Shown here one piece after another: positions 7,991-16,021 of a DNA stretch of 23,738 nt. Under the pieces are notes generated by a model. It was not told where the DNA came from. It saw only the letters and a list, made by a program, of their open reading frames with translations, and searched no databases. The position numbers and the translations under genes are program-made. Source of the stretch: DATFXM01 sp035315885 (GTDB taxonomy: Bacteria > Acidobacteriota > Blastocatellia > UBA7656); NCBI GenBank assembly GCA_035315885.1, contig DATFXM010000039.1, forward strand, positions 1 to 23,738. The letters are read 5' to 3'. Within the stretch, counting starts at the first letter, position 1; every line of letters begins with the position of its first letter.

Positions 7991-8851
7991 CTAATGTCTC
8001 TGCGCTATTGGTGGGCGGAACGGCTCCGCCGAACTACTTTCAGCGGAATCGAGCTGGCTGAGAATGGGAGCTGTCTCGTCCAGAATCTGCCGCGTCATTT
8101 CGATCGAGGACAACAGCGAATCGAAATCGATTGACGACAAGTGCTCGGGCCCCGGCATCGTTACCACCTGGTCGTTGACCAGACCAAAGAAACTCTCGAT
8201 CGATTGAAGCTGCGCCTCGACCCGCTTGATCGATCGTTCCATGTCGTCGTAGGTCTTGAGGCGAAGCTGCAGGAACTCGAGATTCGTAGCGTACAGCCGT
8301 CGAGTGTCATCATCGGGAGCAGTAGCGATCGACCGCTCGGTCTGCTGTATCTGGTTCTGTATCGTCTGGCGGTTTATCGCCCGCATGTGATGCTTGCGCC
8401 GCCTGTACGTGTCCAGAAAGTCAACGTACTTGTTCCACATGTGATCCAGCTTGCGAACGTGGTCGGGCAGTTCCAGCGAATGAGTGAACTTCTGGTAGTT
8501 CGAGTATATCTGGTTCTTGAGCCAGCTCAGGTACTCCACCGCTTCTCGTTCGCGGGGATCGAACCGGTTGATCAACTCCCGACGATTGCGATCCATCTCC
8601 GCCAATTGCTTTCGCCGCATTCTCTCGTCGACCGTCCGCCGGTACTGCGCAGTGTTGGGCAGCGTGCTGAGGTAGAGGACTTCACCCGCCCCGCCCAGGA
8701 CCAGAGGCATCCAATAGGCAAGCCAGGCGAGCACGCCAAAATCGCTTGCGGCAGTCGCGGCGAACACCGACAGAGCGACACAAATGACCAGGGCCCAAAT
8801 GTTCAAAGGCTCTTTGAACGCTTCTTTAACGTAGCTCACCTGTTCGGGCAT
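7991..8851 (-). CDS. Two-TM coiled-coil protein of unknown family, PspA-linked
   Basis: I do not recognise this family. From the ATG at 8851 it is 286 residues: a short N-terminal segment (about 16), two closely spaced hydrophobic helices (about 17-60), then a long charged helical region to the end, rich in Gln/Glu/Arg and likely coiled coil. With such a short hairpin the bulk should be cytoplasmic, facing PspA and the ATPase (inference). The frame is open further upstream to 9034, but that part overlaps the end of pspA by 143 bases and reads as basic low-complexity sequence. The ATG at 8851, 40 bases after the pspA stop, is preferred; AGGTG lies 14 bases upstream, a rather long spacing. It may be the membrane anchor or sensor, as PspB/PspC are in other systems. 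Confidence 0.75.
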   Translation of the reverse strand: MPEQVSYVKEAFKEPLNIWALVICVALSVFAATAASDFGVLAWLAYWMPLVLGGAGEVLYLSTLPNTAQYRRTVDERMRRKQLAEMDRNRRELINRFDPREREAVEYLSWLKNQIYSNYQKFTHSLELPDHVRKLDHMWNKYVDFLDTYRRRKHHMRAINRQTIQNQIQQTERSIATAPDDDTRRLYATNLEFLQLRLKTYDDMERSIKRVEAQLQSIESFFGLVNDQVVTMPGPEHLSSIDFDSLLSSIEMTRQILDETAPILSQLDSAESSSAEPFRPPIAQRH

Positions 8852-8891
8852 ATTCGTAGGCTTCACACCTTGCTCAGTCAGCTTTCGCGCT

Positions 8892-9653
8892 TTATTCGAG
8901 CGCTTTCGCCCTGTCGGCCGGGCCGAGGGATTTCTCGGCGGTTTCGCTTTCGATTGCCGGCGGCGCGGGGACGGACGGTTCAGGTTCGGCAACCAGACCC
9001 ATCTGGCGCTTATAAGCCAGCAGCGTGTCTTCAACCTGTATATTCAGCGACTCGCGTTCGATGTCGGCTATCTTGGATTCGACACCGCCGGTCGCAAGGT
9101 CCATGCGCGCTTCGGCGGCTGCCGCCCGGCGCTGAATCTTCTCGCGCATTTCTTGAAACGTGCCGGCGTCGTCACCAATCTGGAACGAGGCCATGGTCTG
9201 CGAGAGCTGTTCCTGCATCTTTGCGGCCCGGGCTTCGTTCACAAGCTGCTGCGCCTCGGCCGTTCTCTTCTTGACCTGCAGAATGTAGTTATCGAGAAAT
9301 CTCTTAGCCTGTTCGCTGGCGGTGCGGGCGGTATCGAGCTGGGCGCGCGATCGGTCGAGCGCGATCTGTTTTTCTTGAAGCGCGGTTATGTAGGTTTTTG
9401 CGATGTCATCGCGACCCTGGCCGATCGCAGCTTTGACCTTGGCGTCAAATTCCTTTATCTCGCGTTCAAGGGTAAAGACTTCTTTTTCGAGGAGCTTCTG
9501 CGTCGCCATCACCTGCACGACATTGTTTTGCATCTGCGGGACCTTTTCCCGCATATCGCGAATTGTCTGTTGCAGGATTAATTCGGGGTCTTCGGCTTTC
9601 TCGATGATCCCTCCGAAGATGGAACGGAACAACCTCTTAAGCCTCTGCCACAT
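8892..9653 (-). CDS. pspA: PspA/IM30 (Vipp1) family membrane-remodelling protein
   Basis: The 253-residue protein is almost wholly alpha-helical. It starts with the amphipathic helix 0 (MWQRLKRLFRSIFGGIIEK), followed by the AEDPELILQQTIRDM motif, long coiled-coil helices and a Pro/Glu-rich tail of about 30 residues. PspA/IM30 proteins have the ESCRT-III fold; they form rings and rods that bind stressed inner membrane and stop proton leak. The start is set at 9653 because a perfect AGGAGG lies four bases upstream. An ATG six codons earlier would place that SD inside the gene. It is the first gene of a run with the two-TM protein, the AAA ATPase and the hemolysin III-like protein. No PspF-type sigma-54 activator or PspB/C gene is in the window. 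Confidence 0.92.
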   Translation of the reverse strand: MWQRLKRLFRSIFGGIIEKAEDPELILQQTIRDMREKVPQMQNNVVQVMATQKLLEKEVFTLEREIKEFDAKVKAAIGQGRDDIAKTYITALQEKQIALDRSRAQLDTARTASEQAKRFLDNYILQVKKRTAEAQQLVNEARAAKMQEQLSQTMASFQIGDDAGTFQEMREKIQRRAAAAEARMDLATGGVESKIADIERESLNIQVEDTLLAYKRQMGLVAEPEPSVPAPPAIESETAEKSLGPADRAKALE

Positions 9654-9824
9654 TTTTCCTCCTGGACTCACCCGCGCCGCCTGCCGGTCGGGCGGAATAG
9701 ACTTGAAGGTCTTTACTGCCAGCGCATGGCGAGCACGTATGTTGGTTTCCGCTCTAGTCTACCATAACGTCGGGGGACCAATAAATTTAAACTGCCTCAG
9801 CAATGCACCATTTGTATACGCCAC

Positions 9825-10028
9825 TTAGAAGTTCTGAGTTCTGAGTTCTGACTCGGAAGTTCTGAGCTCTGAGTTTTGAGTCTGGGCAACTTCCTGGCAG
9901 GTACACTTTGCCTCTGGCAGGCATCGAGGTTATAACCACAACGAGTGTTCAGTCTGAGACGGGAGGCCAGATCGCTGAGTTGAATTGTAGTGCACTCAGA
10001 ACTCTGAACTCAGGACTCAGAACTACTA
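9825..10028. repeat. Foldback element with TTCTGAG-heptamer arms
   Basis: The left arm (9825 to about 9885) is made of AGTTCTG/AGTTCTG units with a 7-base period. The right arm (about 9991-10028) is their inverted copy, with CTCAGAACT units. Read in reverse complement, the right arm starts TTAGTAGTTCTGAGT against TTAGAAGTTCTGAGT on the left. Roughly 100 bases of unrelated sequence lie between. It has no coding content and no transposase. Confidence 0.8.
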
Positions 10029-10030
10029 AT

Positions 10031-10060
10031 TTGGCTACTGAACTAACTGTTTGTTATCAT
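10031..10060 (+). promoter_or_regulatory. Possible sigma-70-type promoter for the polyprenyl synthase
   Basis: TTGGCT (10031-10036) and TATCAT (10055-10060) are separated by 18 bases. They match the -35 and -10 consensus at 4/6 and 5/6 positions. Transcription would start near 10067, leaving a leader of about 65 bases. It begins just after the right arm of the foldback repeat. Confidence 0.4.
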
Positions 10061-10133
10061 TGCGGCTCATCTTGAGCCGGCGGTTACCCCCGGGGCAGCA
10101 CACGGGTTGATTCTGATCGGAGCTTCGCGACTA

Positions 10134-11153
10134 ATGCAAACTCCTTTACACCTCTCCGAAGCTGAAGACGCGCTGATGACTCCCGACGAGATCTTTTCGC
10201 TGGTTCGCAGCGAATTGACTCTGGTAGAGAAGGAGTTCGAACGTAATGCCACCGATGCTTCGGCAGACGTGTCCAGCATGGCACGCTACATCCACGACGG
10301 TGGGGGTAAGCGAGTCAGACCTGCCCTGCTCCTGCTTGCGTCCAAGATGACCACTCGCGATGCTTCCCCATCGGCGATCCGCATGGCTGCGGTCATGGAA
10401 ATGCTCCACACCGCGACGCTCGTACACGATGACATAATCGATGACGCGGAAGTACGGAGGGGTCGCGCGTCGGCTAATGTTCAGTGGGGCAGCGATCGAA
10501 CCGTGCTCATCGGAGACTGGCTCTACATGACCGCGTTCGACATGAGCCTGCGGGAACGCAATTTTGACATTCTGGATGCTCTCACGCAGATGACCCGGCT
10601 GATGGTCGAGGGCGAGATCATCCAGCTCTCGCTGGTAGGGAATAGCCATATAACCCGAAGCGAACATCTCGACATCATCCGCCGGAAGACCGCTTATATG
10701 TTCAGCACCTGTGCCGAAGTCGGCGCGGTTGTCGGCGGAGCTACGGTTGCCGAGCGACAAGCGCTGGCGAGGTACGGCCTCTCAGTCGGGATCGCATTCC
10801 AGTTGATCGACGATGTCCTGGACTTTGTCTCGACGGAGGCAAAGCTCGGTAAACCGGTCGCTAACGACCTGCGAGAAGGCAAGCTGACGTTGCCGCTGAT
10901 CTATCTTTTGGAGCAGACCGGAGAACAGTACCGGAACTTGATCGAGACGGTGATGCGCGAGCGTGGCTTTGTCTCGGTTCAGCGTGAAGAACTGTTGAAT
11001 CTGTTGATCGAGACCGGCGCGCTTGAACGTGCCAGGTGCGAGGCGCGGCAGTATGCTGAGGAAGCCTCGCAGTGCCTCAGTATTTTCTCCCCCACCCGAT
11101 ATCGCCAGGCCCTCCTGAGTGTCCCCCGCTTCATCGTAGAACGCGATATGTGA
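10134..11153 (+). CDS. Long-chain all-trans polyprenyl diphosphate synthase (IspB-like)
   Basis: The protein has about 339 residues and all hallmarks of the trans-isoprenyl synthases: GGGKRVRPALLLLA (IPP/allylic binding), the first aspartate-rich motif DDIID near residue 100, and the second FQLIDDVLDF near 225, followed by GKPVANDLREGKLTLPLIYLL. The residues four and five positions before the first motif are small (Ala-Thr), which in this family allows long products. The likely product is therefore a C35-C45 side chain for menaquinone rather than FPP/GGPP (inference). The ATG at 10134 has GGAG 11 bases upstream. A TTG at 10107 and an ATG at 10176, where homology usually begins, are alternatives. 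The next gene starts 62 bases downstream. Confidence 0.92.
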   Translation: MQTPLHLSEAEDALMTPDEIFSLVRSELTLVEKEFERNATDASADVSSMARYIHDGGGKRVRPALLLLASKMTTRDASPSAIRMAAVMEMLHTATLVHDDIIDDAEVRRGRASANVQWGSDRTVLIGDWLYMTAFDMSLRERNFDILDALTQMTRLMVEGEIIQLSLVGNSHITRSEHLDIIRRKTAYMFSTCAEVGAVVGGATVAERQALARYGLSVGIAFQLIDDVLDFVSTEAKLGKPVANDLREGKLTLPLIYLLEQTGEQYRNLIETVMRERGFVSVQREELLNLLIETGALERARCEARQYAEEASQCLSIFSPTRYRQALLSVPRFIVERDM

Positions 11154-11215
11154 TATTAGTATAGTGTCTTGGCAACAAACTGTGGAGCAGGAAACGGCCA
11201 TGACCCTTCTACGAC

Positions 11216-13354
11216 ATGTACTGCGAACGATGCAATATAGACTTCCCGGAAGGGCTCCGCTACTGCAAGTGGTGCGGCCAGACTCTAGGTGAACGCCGCC
11301 GGGTAACAAGCGAACTCTACACGTGTCCAGCCTGTTCGTCCCAGGTAAGGCAGGGCTGGGTCTTCTGCAAGTCCTGCGGCTCGCGGCTGGAAGCCGAAGG
11401 TGGCCCGAAGCTCGCCGAAATCAGCTGCCCACGATGCGGTACCAAATCACCTTCGTCGGCGGCTCGCTGTAATCGCTGCGGTGAAGATCTCACCGAGCCG
11501 GTGGCGCCAGCGGCTGAACCAGCCGCGGAAGCTTCGCAACCCGGCGCCTGCTGGTCTTGCGGGGAGGCGCTCGAACCCAACTCGCTCTACTGCAAGTCAT
11601 GTGGCTCGGCGGTATACGCGGGACCTCGAATCTCCGACGAACGTCAGGTCTTCTGCGCCGTCTGCAAGAGCCCAAGCCCTGTTGGCTCGTTCAACTGTCG
11701 CGTTTGTGGAGAGCCCCTACCCACCACGCCCAGCGTCGGGCTGGAAACAAAAGTGCACGTAGTTCCCACGGATTCTGCCGAACAGCCCAGCACGCTTCCT
11801 GATCTTGGCGAACACCTGGCAGAACTTCGCCGCGTGCAGTCACAGGATGTTCTGCCGACCGTGCAGGTGCCACAGGTGCCGGTGCCGGAGGTGAATTCGG
11901 GTGCGCATACCTTCATCCTCAGTACAACAGAGGGGCAAGGCGTGCCGGATCAAACAGTGACCACTGACGATCTAGTGTCGACCAGCGGCCCGCACAAAGC
12001 GGTTGAGCCGAGTTCCGAGCCCACACCCGCCCGAGAATCGTTGGAGACCAACGTGCTGAGCGGCGTTGCCGACTCGCAGACGGAACAGACTGCGCCAACC
12101 AGCACTCTGAAGCAGACCCGGATAACCGCACCGGTTGAAGGCGAAACCACGACACAAATGGAGCGGGACGAGATCGATGAAGCGTCGTCGCGGGTTGCTG
12201 ATGAGGCAAGCAGGGCGGCTTCACCGCCTCTCGACAAACCGGCTTCCCCTCAGCTCTACAAGTCCGCTTCGCCTCCAGTCGAAACGAGAGTCGTGCGAGA
12301 TCCGACGCTGCCCATTTCGTCGGCTCCGACGGTCCCCTCACCGCCTGAAACTCGCGTCAGCCCTGGACCACCGGCGCCTGCTCCAGTTGTTCCCGAGCGG
12401 CCCGCAAGGGAATCGCGTCCGGCTCAGCCGCGGCAACGACCGCCAGCTCCCCCGGCAAAGCCTGCGGTCGCAGCGCAACCTCGGCGCCCTGGTGTTGCAC
12501 CGCAAAAGCGAAGCGTATCGGCCATCATCTCAGTTGCGGTAGCGCTGCTGGTGCTCGGCACCGGCGGATACGTAGTGTGGTGGTACATTGCTGGAAAGTC
12601 GCGACCGGAGCCTCCTCCTGCGACAGTGCCGGCGCAAGTGGCTCCAACACAGACGCCGCCGCCGGTTGAGACTCCAAAGCCTCCGGCCGTTCCGCCAGGG
12701 ATGGTGGCAGTAGCGGCCGGATCCTATACGATCGGCCGCAACAGCGGTGACGTGAACGATCAGCCCGCGCACAGCGTTCAGGTCGGTGCTTTCTTCATCG
12801 ATCGCACTGAGGTCACAAATTCCGACTACAAGAAATTCATCGACGCCACCTCGCATCCGGCTCCGGTCTCATGGAAAGGCGGAACGTATCCCGCAGGTGA
12901 AGACAAGCTGCCGGTGACGATGGTTACCTGGCAGGACGCTTCGGATTACGCCGAGTGGGCGGGTAAGCGCTTGCCCACGGAGTCCGAGTGGGAGTCGGCG
13001 GCCCGAGGCCCCGATGGCCGGCTGTATCCGTGGGGAAATCAGTGGCGGGCCGGCATCACGAACATCGGCTTGAAGCCCGGAAAAATTGAAGAAGTCGGCA
13101 GATTCCCGGAAGGCGCGAGCCCCTGCGGTGCGCAGGATATGATCGGCAACGTATGGGAGTGGACCGGCGACATAATGTCAAAGTACCCGGGAAGCCAGGC
13201 GAAGATTGAACAAGAGCCAAACGTCACGTACCGGGTAATCAGAGGCGGTGCGTTCGATGGCGATAAGAGTCACGATGCGGCGTACCGCGGCTACCTTGAC
13301 GCGAGCAAACCCTGGCCGAAAGTCGGGTTTCGTTGCGTCAAGGATGCGAAGTGA
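11216..13354 (+). CDS. Five-zinc-ribbon / single TM / SUMF1-like (FGE-sulfatase) domain protein
   Basis: The 712-residue protein has five CxxC-x10-CxxC zinc ribbons: C3/6/17/20, C37/40/51/54, C71/74/85/88, C112/115/126/129 and C147/150/161/164. A Pro/Ser/Thr-rich linker follows (about 165-430), then a TM helix (about 435-458) and a SUMF1/FGE-like domain (about 492-712) with IDRTEVTNSDYKKFI, RLPTESEWESAARG, MIGNVWEWTGD and VIRGGAFDG. The copper-binding cysteines of true formylglycine-generating enzymes are missing from the segment after RGGAF, so catalysis is doubtful and a ligand-binding role is more likely. Topology is probably ribbons in the cytoplasm and SUMF1 domain in the periplasm. No strong SD precedes the ATG. 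The TGA stop overlaps the GTG start of the next gene. Confidence 0.85.
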   Translation: MYCERCNIDFPEGLRYCKWCGQTLGERRRVTSELYTCPACSSQVRQGWVFCKSCGSRLEAEGGPKLAEISCPRCGTKSPSSAARCNRCGEDLTEPVAPAAEPAAEASQPGACWSCGEALEPNSLYCKSCGSAVYAGPRISDERQVFCAVCKSPSPVGSFNCRVCGEPLPTTPSVGLETKVHVVPTDSAEQPSTLPDLGEHLAELRRVQSQDVLPTVQVPQVPVPEVNSGAHTFILSTTEGQGVPDQTVTTDDLVSTSGPHKAVEPSSEPTPARESLETNVLSGVADSQTEQTAPTSTLKQTRITAPVEGETTTQMERDEIDEASSRVADEASRAASPPLDKPASPQLYKSASPPVETRVVRDPTLPISSAPTVPSPPETRVSPGPPAPAPVVPERPARESRPAQPRQRPPAPPAKPAVAAQPRRPGVAPQKRSVSAIISVAVALLVLGTGGYVVWWYIAGKSRPEPPPATVPAQVAPTQTPPPVETPKPPAVPPGMVAVAAGSYTIGRNSGDVNDQPAHSVQVGAFFIDRTEVTNSDYKKFIDATSHPAPVSWKGGTYPAGEDKLPVTMVTWQDASDYAEWAGKRLPTESEWESAARGPDGRLYPWGNQWRAGITNIGLKPGKIEEVGRFPEGASPCGAQDMIGNVWEWTGDIMSKYPGSQAKIEQEPNVTYRVIRGGAFDGDKSHDAAYRGYLDASKPWPKVGFRCVKDAK

Positions 13355-14709
13355 TCTGGCCCGGCCTTGTGAAAAAGCCTGAAGTCAGCGATTCAGTTGA
13401 CGCGAAGGTCAGCGACGGTCCCCCTGCTCATACTCTCGTTATGCGGATCAGTATCAAGTTAGGTGTGCTGTGCGCGGTATCGGCAATGGTGCCGCTGATG
13501 GTGGCCTCGCTGATAACCGTTTTTCAGGTGTCGGGGACCGTCCACGCACAGGTCGTAGAGCAATCAAAAGCGAATGCTCGTGCGGCAATGGGCTTTTACG
13601 ACAAGCGGCTGGACGAATTGCAAGCCGCCGCAGCTCAGTTGGGGGAGACGATCGCAACGCGAGCGTTGGTCAGCTCCGATACTACGGATCGTGCGGGCAA
13701 CACTGCCGCGTGGGCGAGGCTTCAGGATCTGCTGCCTCGCTCTCAGAAAGACTACTTCCTGGATTTTGTAATTGTCACTGACCCGACAGGGAAGGTTATA
13801 GCCCGCCACAACGACCATCCCGCGCAGGGCGAGACGCTGATTGGGACTGACGACAAGAACCCGATTGTTGAAAAAGTCATTGCTGCCGGAGGCGGATCCG
13901 CAGCGGGTTGCGTGATTGAGCGCGGGGATCGCTATCAGAAGCTCTGGCTCGACCGAATCGCTAAAGTAAAGTTGACGGACGGCTCTACGGTTGACGAGGC
14001 GTTGATGATGGAAGCCGCGGCGCCAATCTATAGCGCGGGACGTTTTGTCGGAATCGTGGTGATAGGACAAATGCTGAACACTTACTGGAAGCCCCGCCCT
14101 GGGGCCAGTCCGCTCCAGACACCGCTTGTCGCGGAGGTACGCCAGGCGCTGTGCTCCAGCAATGACCAGGACTGCGGGATTCTTGTCTCGAATAATCGAG
14201 GAATACTTGCGTCGAGCATCCCGCCTCGGTCATCCGGCTGGGACTCAGGCAGCGATCCGGAACTTTACCGGGTAATGCACGATCCGAGCAGACCGGAGGA
14301 GGCGCTCAGCGATGGAGACGGAGCTTATTTCGTGGCGTGGCAGCCGCTCAAGTCGCCCGACGGCTCGGTCATAGGATCGATTGGCGTTGCGCGTCCGCTC
14401 ACCGATTTGTCCGACGCTGGGGAGGCGATTCGTTCCACGATGTTATTGATCGGATCGATAGCGACTGTGCTTGCGGGCGCGGCTGGGTTTCTTTTTGGAC
14501 GGATTCTGGGAACGCGGATCGACGAGCTGAGGGAAGCTGCCAGCAGGTGGACCGTAGGTGAGCTGAGCGCGGCGGCCGGAGATACCTACGATGGAGAGAA
14601 CGGGGTGCGCGGTTTCCTGAAGCACGATGAGATTACCACGCTGGCAGGACAGATGGAACAGATGAGACTCAGCATCAAGATGGCTATCGAGAGACTGAGA
14701 AAGAGATGA
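13351..14709 (+). CDS. Cache-like/HAMP transmembrane receptor lacking an output domain
   Basis: From the GTG at 13351 the protein has 452 residues: a cytoplasmic N-tail of about 30, a TM helix, a large extracytoplasmic sensor with features of a double Cache domain (DYFLDFVIVTDPTGKVIARHND, later APIYSAGRFVGIVVIG and GSVIGSIGVARPL), a second TM helix, and a HAMP-like cytoplasmic end with HDEITTLAGQMEQM. It stops right after HAMP: no kinase, cyclase or chemotaxis domain. The GTG is favoured because AAGGA lies six bases upstream and GTGA overlaps the stop of the zinc-ribbon/SUMF1 gene. TTG at 13333 and ATG at 13441 are alternatives. Coupling suggests it works with the zinc-ribbon/SUMF1 protein, which could be its output or co-receptor (inference). 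Confidence 0.8.
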   Translation: MIWPGLVKKPEVSDSVDAKVSDGPPAHTLVMRISIKLGVLCAVSAMVPLMVASLITVFQVSGTVHAQVVEQSKANARAAMGFYDKRLDELQAAAAQLGETIATRALVSSDTTDRAGNTAAWARLQDLLPRSQKDYFLDFVIVTDPTGKVIARHNDHPAQGETLIGTDDKNPIVEKVIAAGGGSAAGCVIERGDRYQKLWLDRIAKVKLTDGSTVDEALMMEAAAPIYSAGRFVGIVVIGQMLNTYWKPRPGASPLQTPLVAEVRQALCSSNDQDCGILVSNNRGILASSIPPRSSGWDSGSDPELYRVMHDPSRPEEALSDGDGAYFVAWQPLKSPDGSVIGSIGVARPLTDLSDAGEAIRSTMLLIGSIATVLAGAAGFLFGRILGTRIDELREAASRWTVGELSAAAGDTYDGENGVRGFLKHDEITTLAGQMEQMRLSIKMAIERLRKR

Positions 14710-14715
14710 GTCGAT

Positions 14716-14894
14716 AGCTTCGGGCTTCGGGTTCGGTTAACTTGTGCATTGAGCGAAATTCGTCTTCCGATGGGTGAACTTGGCAAGCCGTATCGAAGTG
14801 GAGCTTGCCGACCAAACGCTGCTGGTCGGTCGCACCCGCTCCGACTCGATTGTCGCTCAAGAAGGAACCCTAACCTAAACCAAAACCCGAAACT
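14716..14894. repeat. Structured foldback region with TTCGGG-type arms
   Basis: The outer arms 14716-14739 and 14871-14894 are inverted copies (19 of 24 positions) with CTTCGGG units on the left. Inside them TTGAGCGA (14749-14756) pairs with TCGCTCAA (14853-14860). Two inner hairpins are perfect 7-bp stems: GGCAAGC/GCTTGCC (14782-14788 with 14803-14809) and CCGACCA/TGGTCGG (14808-14814 with 14823-14829). The two overlap by two bases. It lies between the receptor and the SH3 lipoprotein; a role as terminator or structured RNA is unproven. Confidence 0.6.
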
Positions 14895-14965
14895 GGATTC
14901 CTCTCCGTGCTGAGAACTTGACATGAAACAACCCCTCGGATAGGTTGTCCATCAAATCTCCTTCC

Positions 14966-16021
14966 ATGGGAATGACACCGACAACAACTAAAATAATGGG
15001 AACAGTCGCACGGCTGGCAGTTGTGTTGGCATGGGCGGGGCTCTCGGCCTGCAGCATCTTGACGGGCGGAGACCCCAAGATCGACGAAGGCGTGGTGATC
15101 GCTCCTAAGCTGACTATCAGATCTTCGACTGCGTTGGCGGCTCTTGCGCTCGCCGAGGTCAAGCGCGGCGATCGCATAGACATAATCGAAGAGAAAGAAG
15201 TGAAGACTCCCACTCGCACGAACGATTGGTACAAGGTCCGAACAAAGACAAAAGATCAGACCGAAGGTTGGGTCGAAGCCCGCTACGTCATCAACAAATC
15301 CATCGTAGACAAAACGAACGAGCTTTTTGAAAAATCCAAGTCCATTCCATCGCAAGGGACGGGACGATTGAAAGTCCAGACCAAGCTTCGCATGGAGGCA
15401 GGCGGCGACGTTATCCACTATCTCAGCCGCGGCACCAGTGTCGAAATTGTGGGCAAGACCCGCACCGTAGTAAAACCGGAAAAACAGCACGACGCCGACG
15501 ATTCCGACGACAGCGATGAAGAGCCCGAGGCGAAGACAGTAATCTGGTACCAGATTCGGCTACCGGAGGGTGAGGTGCTAAGGGCGGGGTGGGTTGGTGC
15601 ACAGCAGGTGCAGCTCGACGTGCCGGATGAAATCATGTACCTGGAGGGCGAGGGACGCCGCTTCACCGGATGGGTGGTCTACGATCAGACGAAAACGAAG
15701 AAGGGCGAGCTGAAAGAGAACTACGTAGGGCTGATGAAGAACCTGGCGACCGAAGGCCCGATTGACTTCACGCGAATCTGGGTGCTGACTTATGCGCCGG
15801 AAGAGGGTCGATACGTCAATTCTTATTTAGAGGACGCGCTGCACGGCGTTTTGCCGGTCATTCCGACTACGCTCTCGAACGGCCGAAAGGGCTTCACGAT
15901 TCACGAATTGGACGAAGCCGGCAAACAGGTCCTGGTTGAATACGAGGTTAACCGTACGAGCCCCTCGCGTTTGACCATCAAGCGCCTCACGCCAAAGATC
16001 TACTACAAGAAGAGGAGATGA
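14966..16021 (+). CDS. SH3-domain lipoprotein
   Basis: The protein has about 351 residues, with a hydrophobic signal and the lipobox LSAC (Cys 29), so it is probably an envelope lipoprotein. Two bacterial SH3-like segments can be seen. The first contains KLTIRSSTALAALALAEVKRGDRIDIIEE and NDWYKVRT...EGWVEARYV. The second contains KVQTKLRMEAGGDVIHYLSRGTSVEIVG and IWYQIRLPEGEVLRAGWVGAQQVQL, interrupted by an acidic Asp/Glu cluster. Such domains usually bind peptidoglycan or proteins. The C-terminal 120 residues are not recognised. No candidate start has a good SD: TTG 14945 and ATG 14966, 14972 and 14996 all give the same lipobox. The gap to the receptor gene is a structured foldback. The stop is followed at once by the heptamer palindrome. 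Confidence 0.75.
   Translation: MGMTPTTTKIMGTVARLAVVLAWAGLSACSILTGGDPKIDEGVVIAPKLTIRSSTALAALALAEVKRGDRIDIIEEKEVKTPTRTNDWYKVRTKTKDQTEGWVEARYVINKSIVDKTNELFEKSKSIPSQGTGRLKVQTKLRMEAGGDVIHYLSRGTSVEIVGKTRTVVKPEKQHDADDSDDSDEEPEAKTVIWYQIRLPEGEVLRAGWVGAQQVQLDVPDEIMYLEGEGRRFTGWVVYDQTKTKKGELKENYVGLMKNLATEGPIDFTRIWVLTYAPEEGRYVNSYLEDALHGVLPVIPTTLSNGRKGFTIHELDEAGKQVLVEYEVNRTSPSRLTIKRLTPKIYYKKRR

Larger units (their letters stand above)
9654..10133. other. 480-base divergent intergenic region (pspA / polyprenyl synthase)
   Basis: No gene is supported here. The region holds the divergent upstream regions of pspA (minus) and the polyprenyl synthase (plus). Most of the middle is a foldback repeat with TTCTGAG-type arms. 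A possible plus-strand promoter lies between that repeat and the synthase. Confidence 0.6.

Noticed and set aside
8852..9034. Longer N-terminus for the two-TM protein, starting at 9034
   Set aside because: It would overlap pspA by 143 bases and adds only basic low-complexity sequence; the ATG at 8851 fits the gene order better.
8141..9274. A long open frame (377 codons) on the plus strand
   Set aside because: It is antisense to the two-TM gene and to pspA, has no recognisable domain, and reflects codon bias of the opposite strand.
9894..9912. A sigma-54-like site (TGGCAG ... TTTGC) upstream of the polyprenyl synthase, tempting because psp genes often use sigma-54
   Set aside because: The distance between the GG and GC elements is 12 bases rather than 10, it points away from pspA, and no PspF-like activator gene is present.
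14774..14878. A short plus-strand frame (GTG start, 34 residues, with LVGRTRSDSI) resembling part of an FHA-like domain
   Set aside because: It is very short, has no SD, and overlaps the paired stems of the foldback region; it may be a remnant but cannot be supported.
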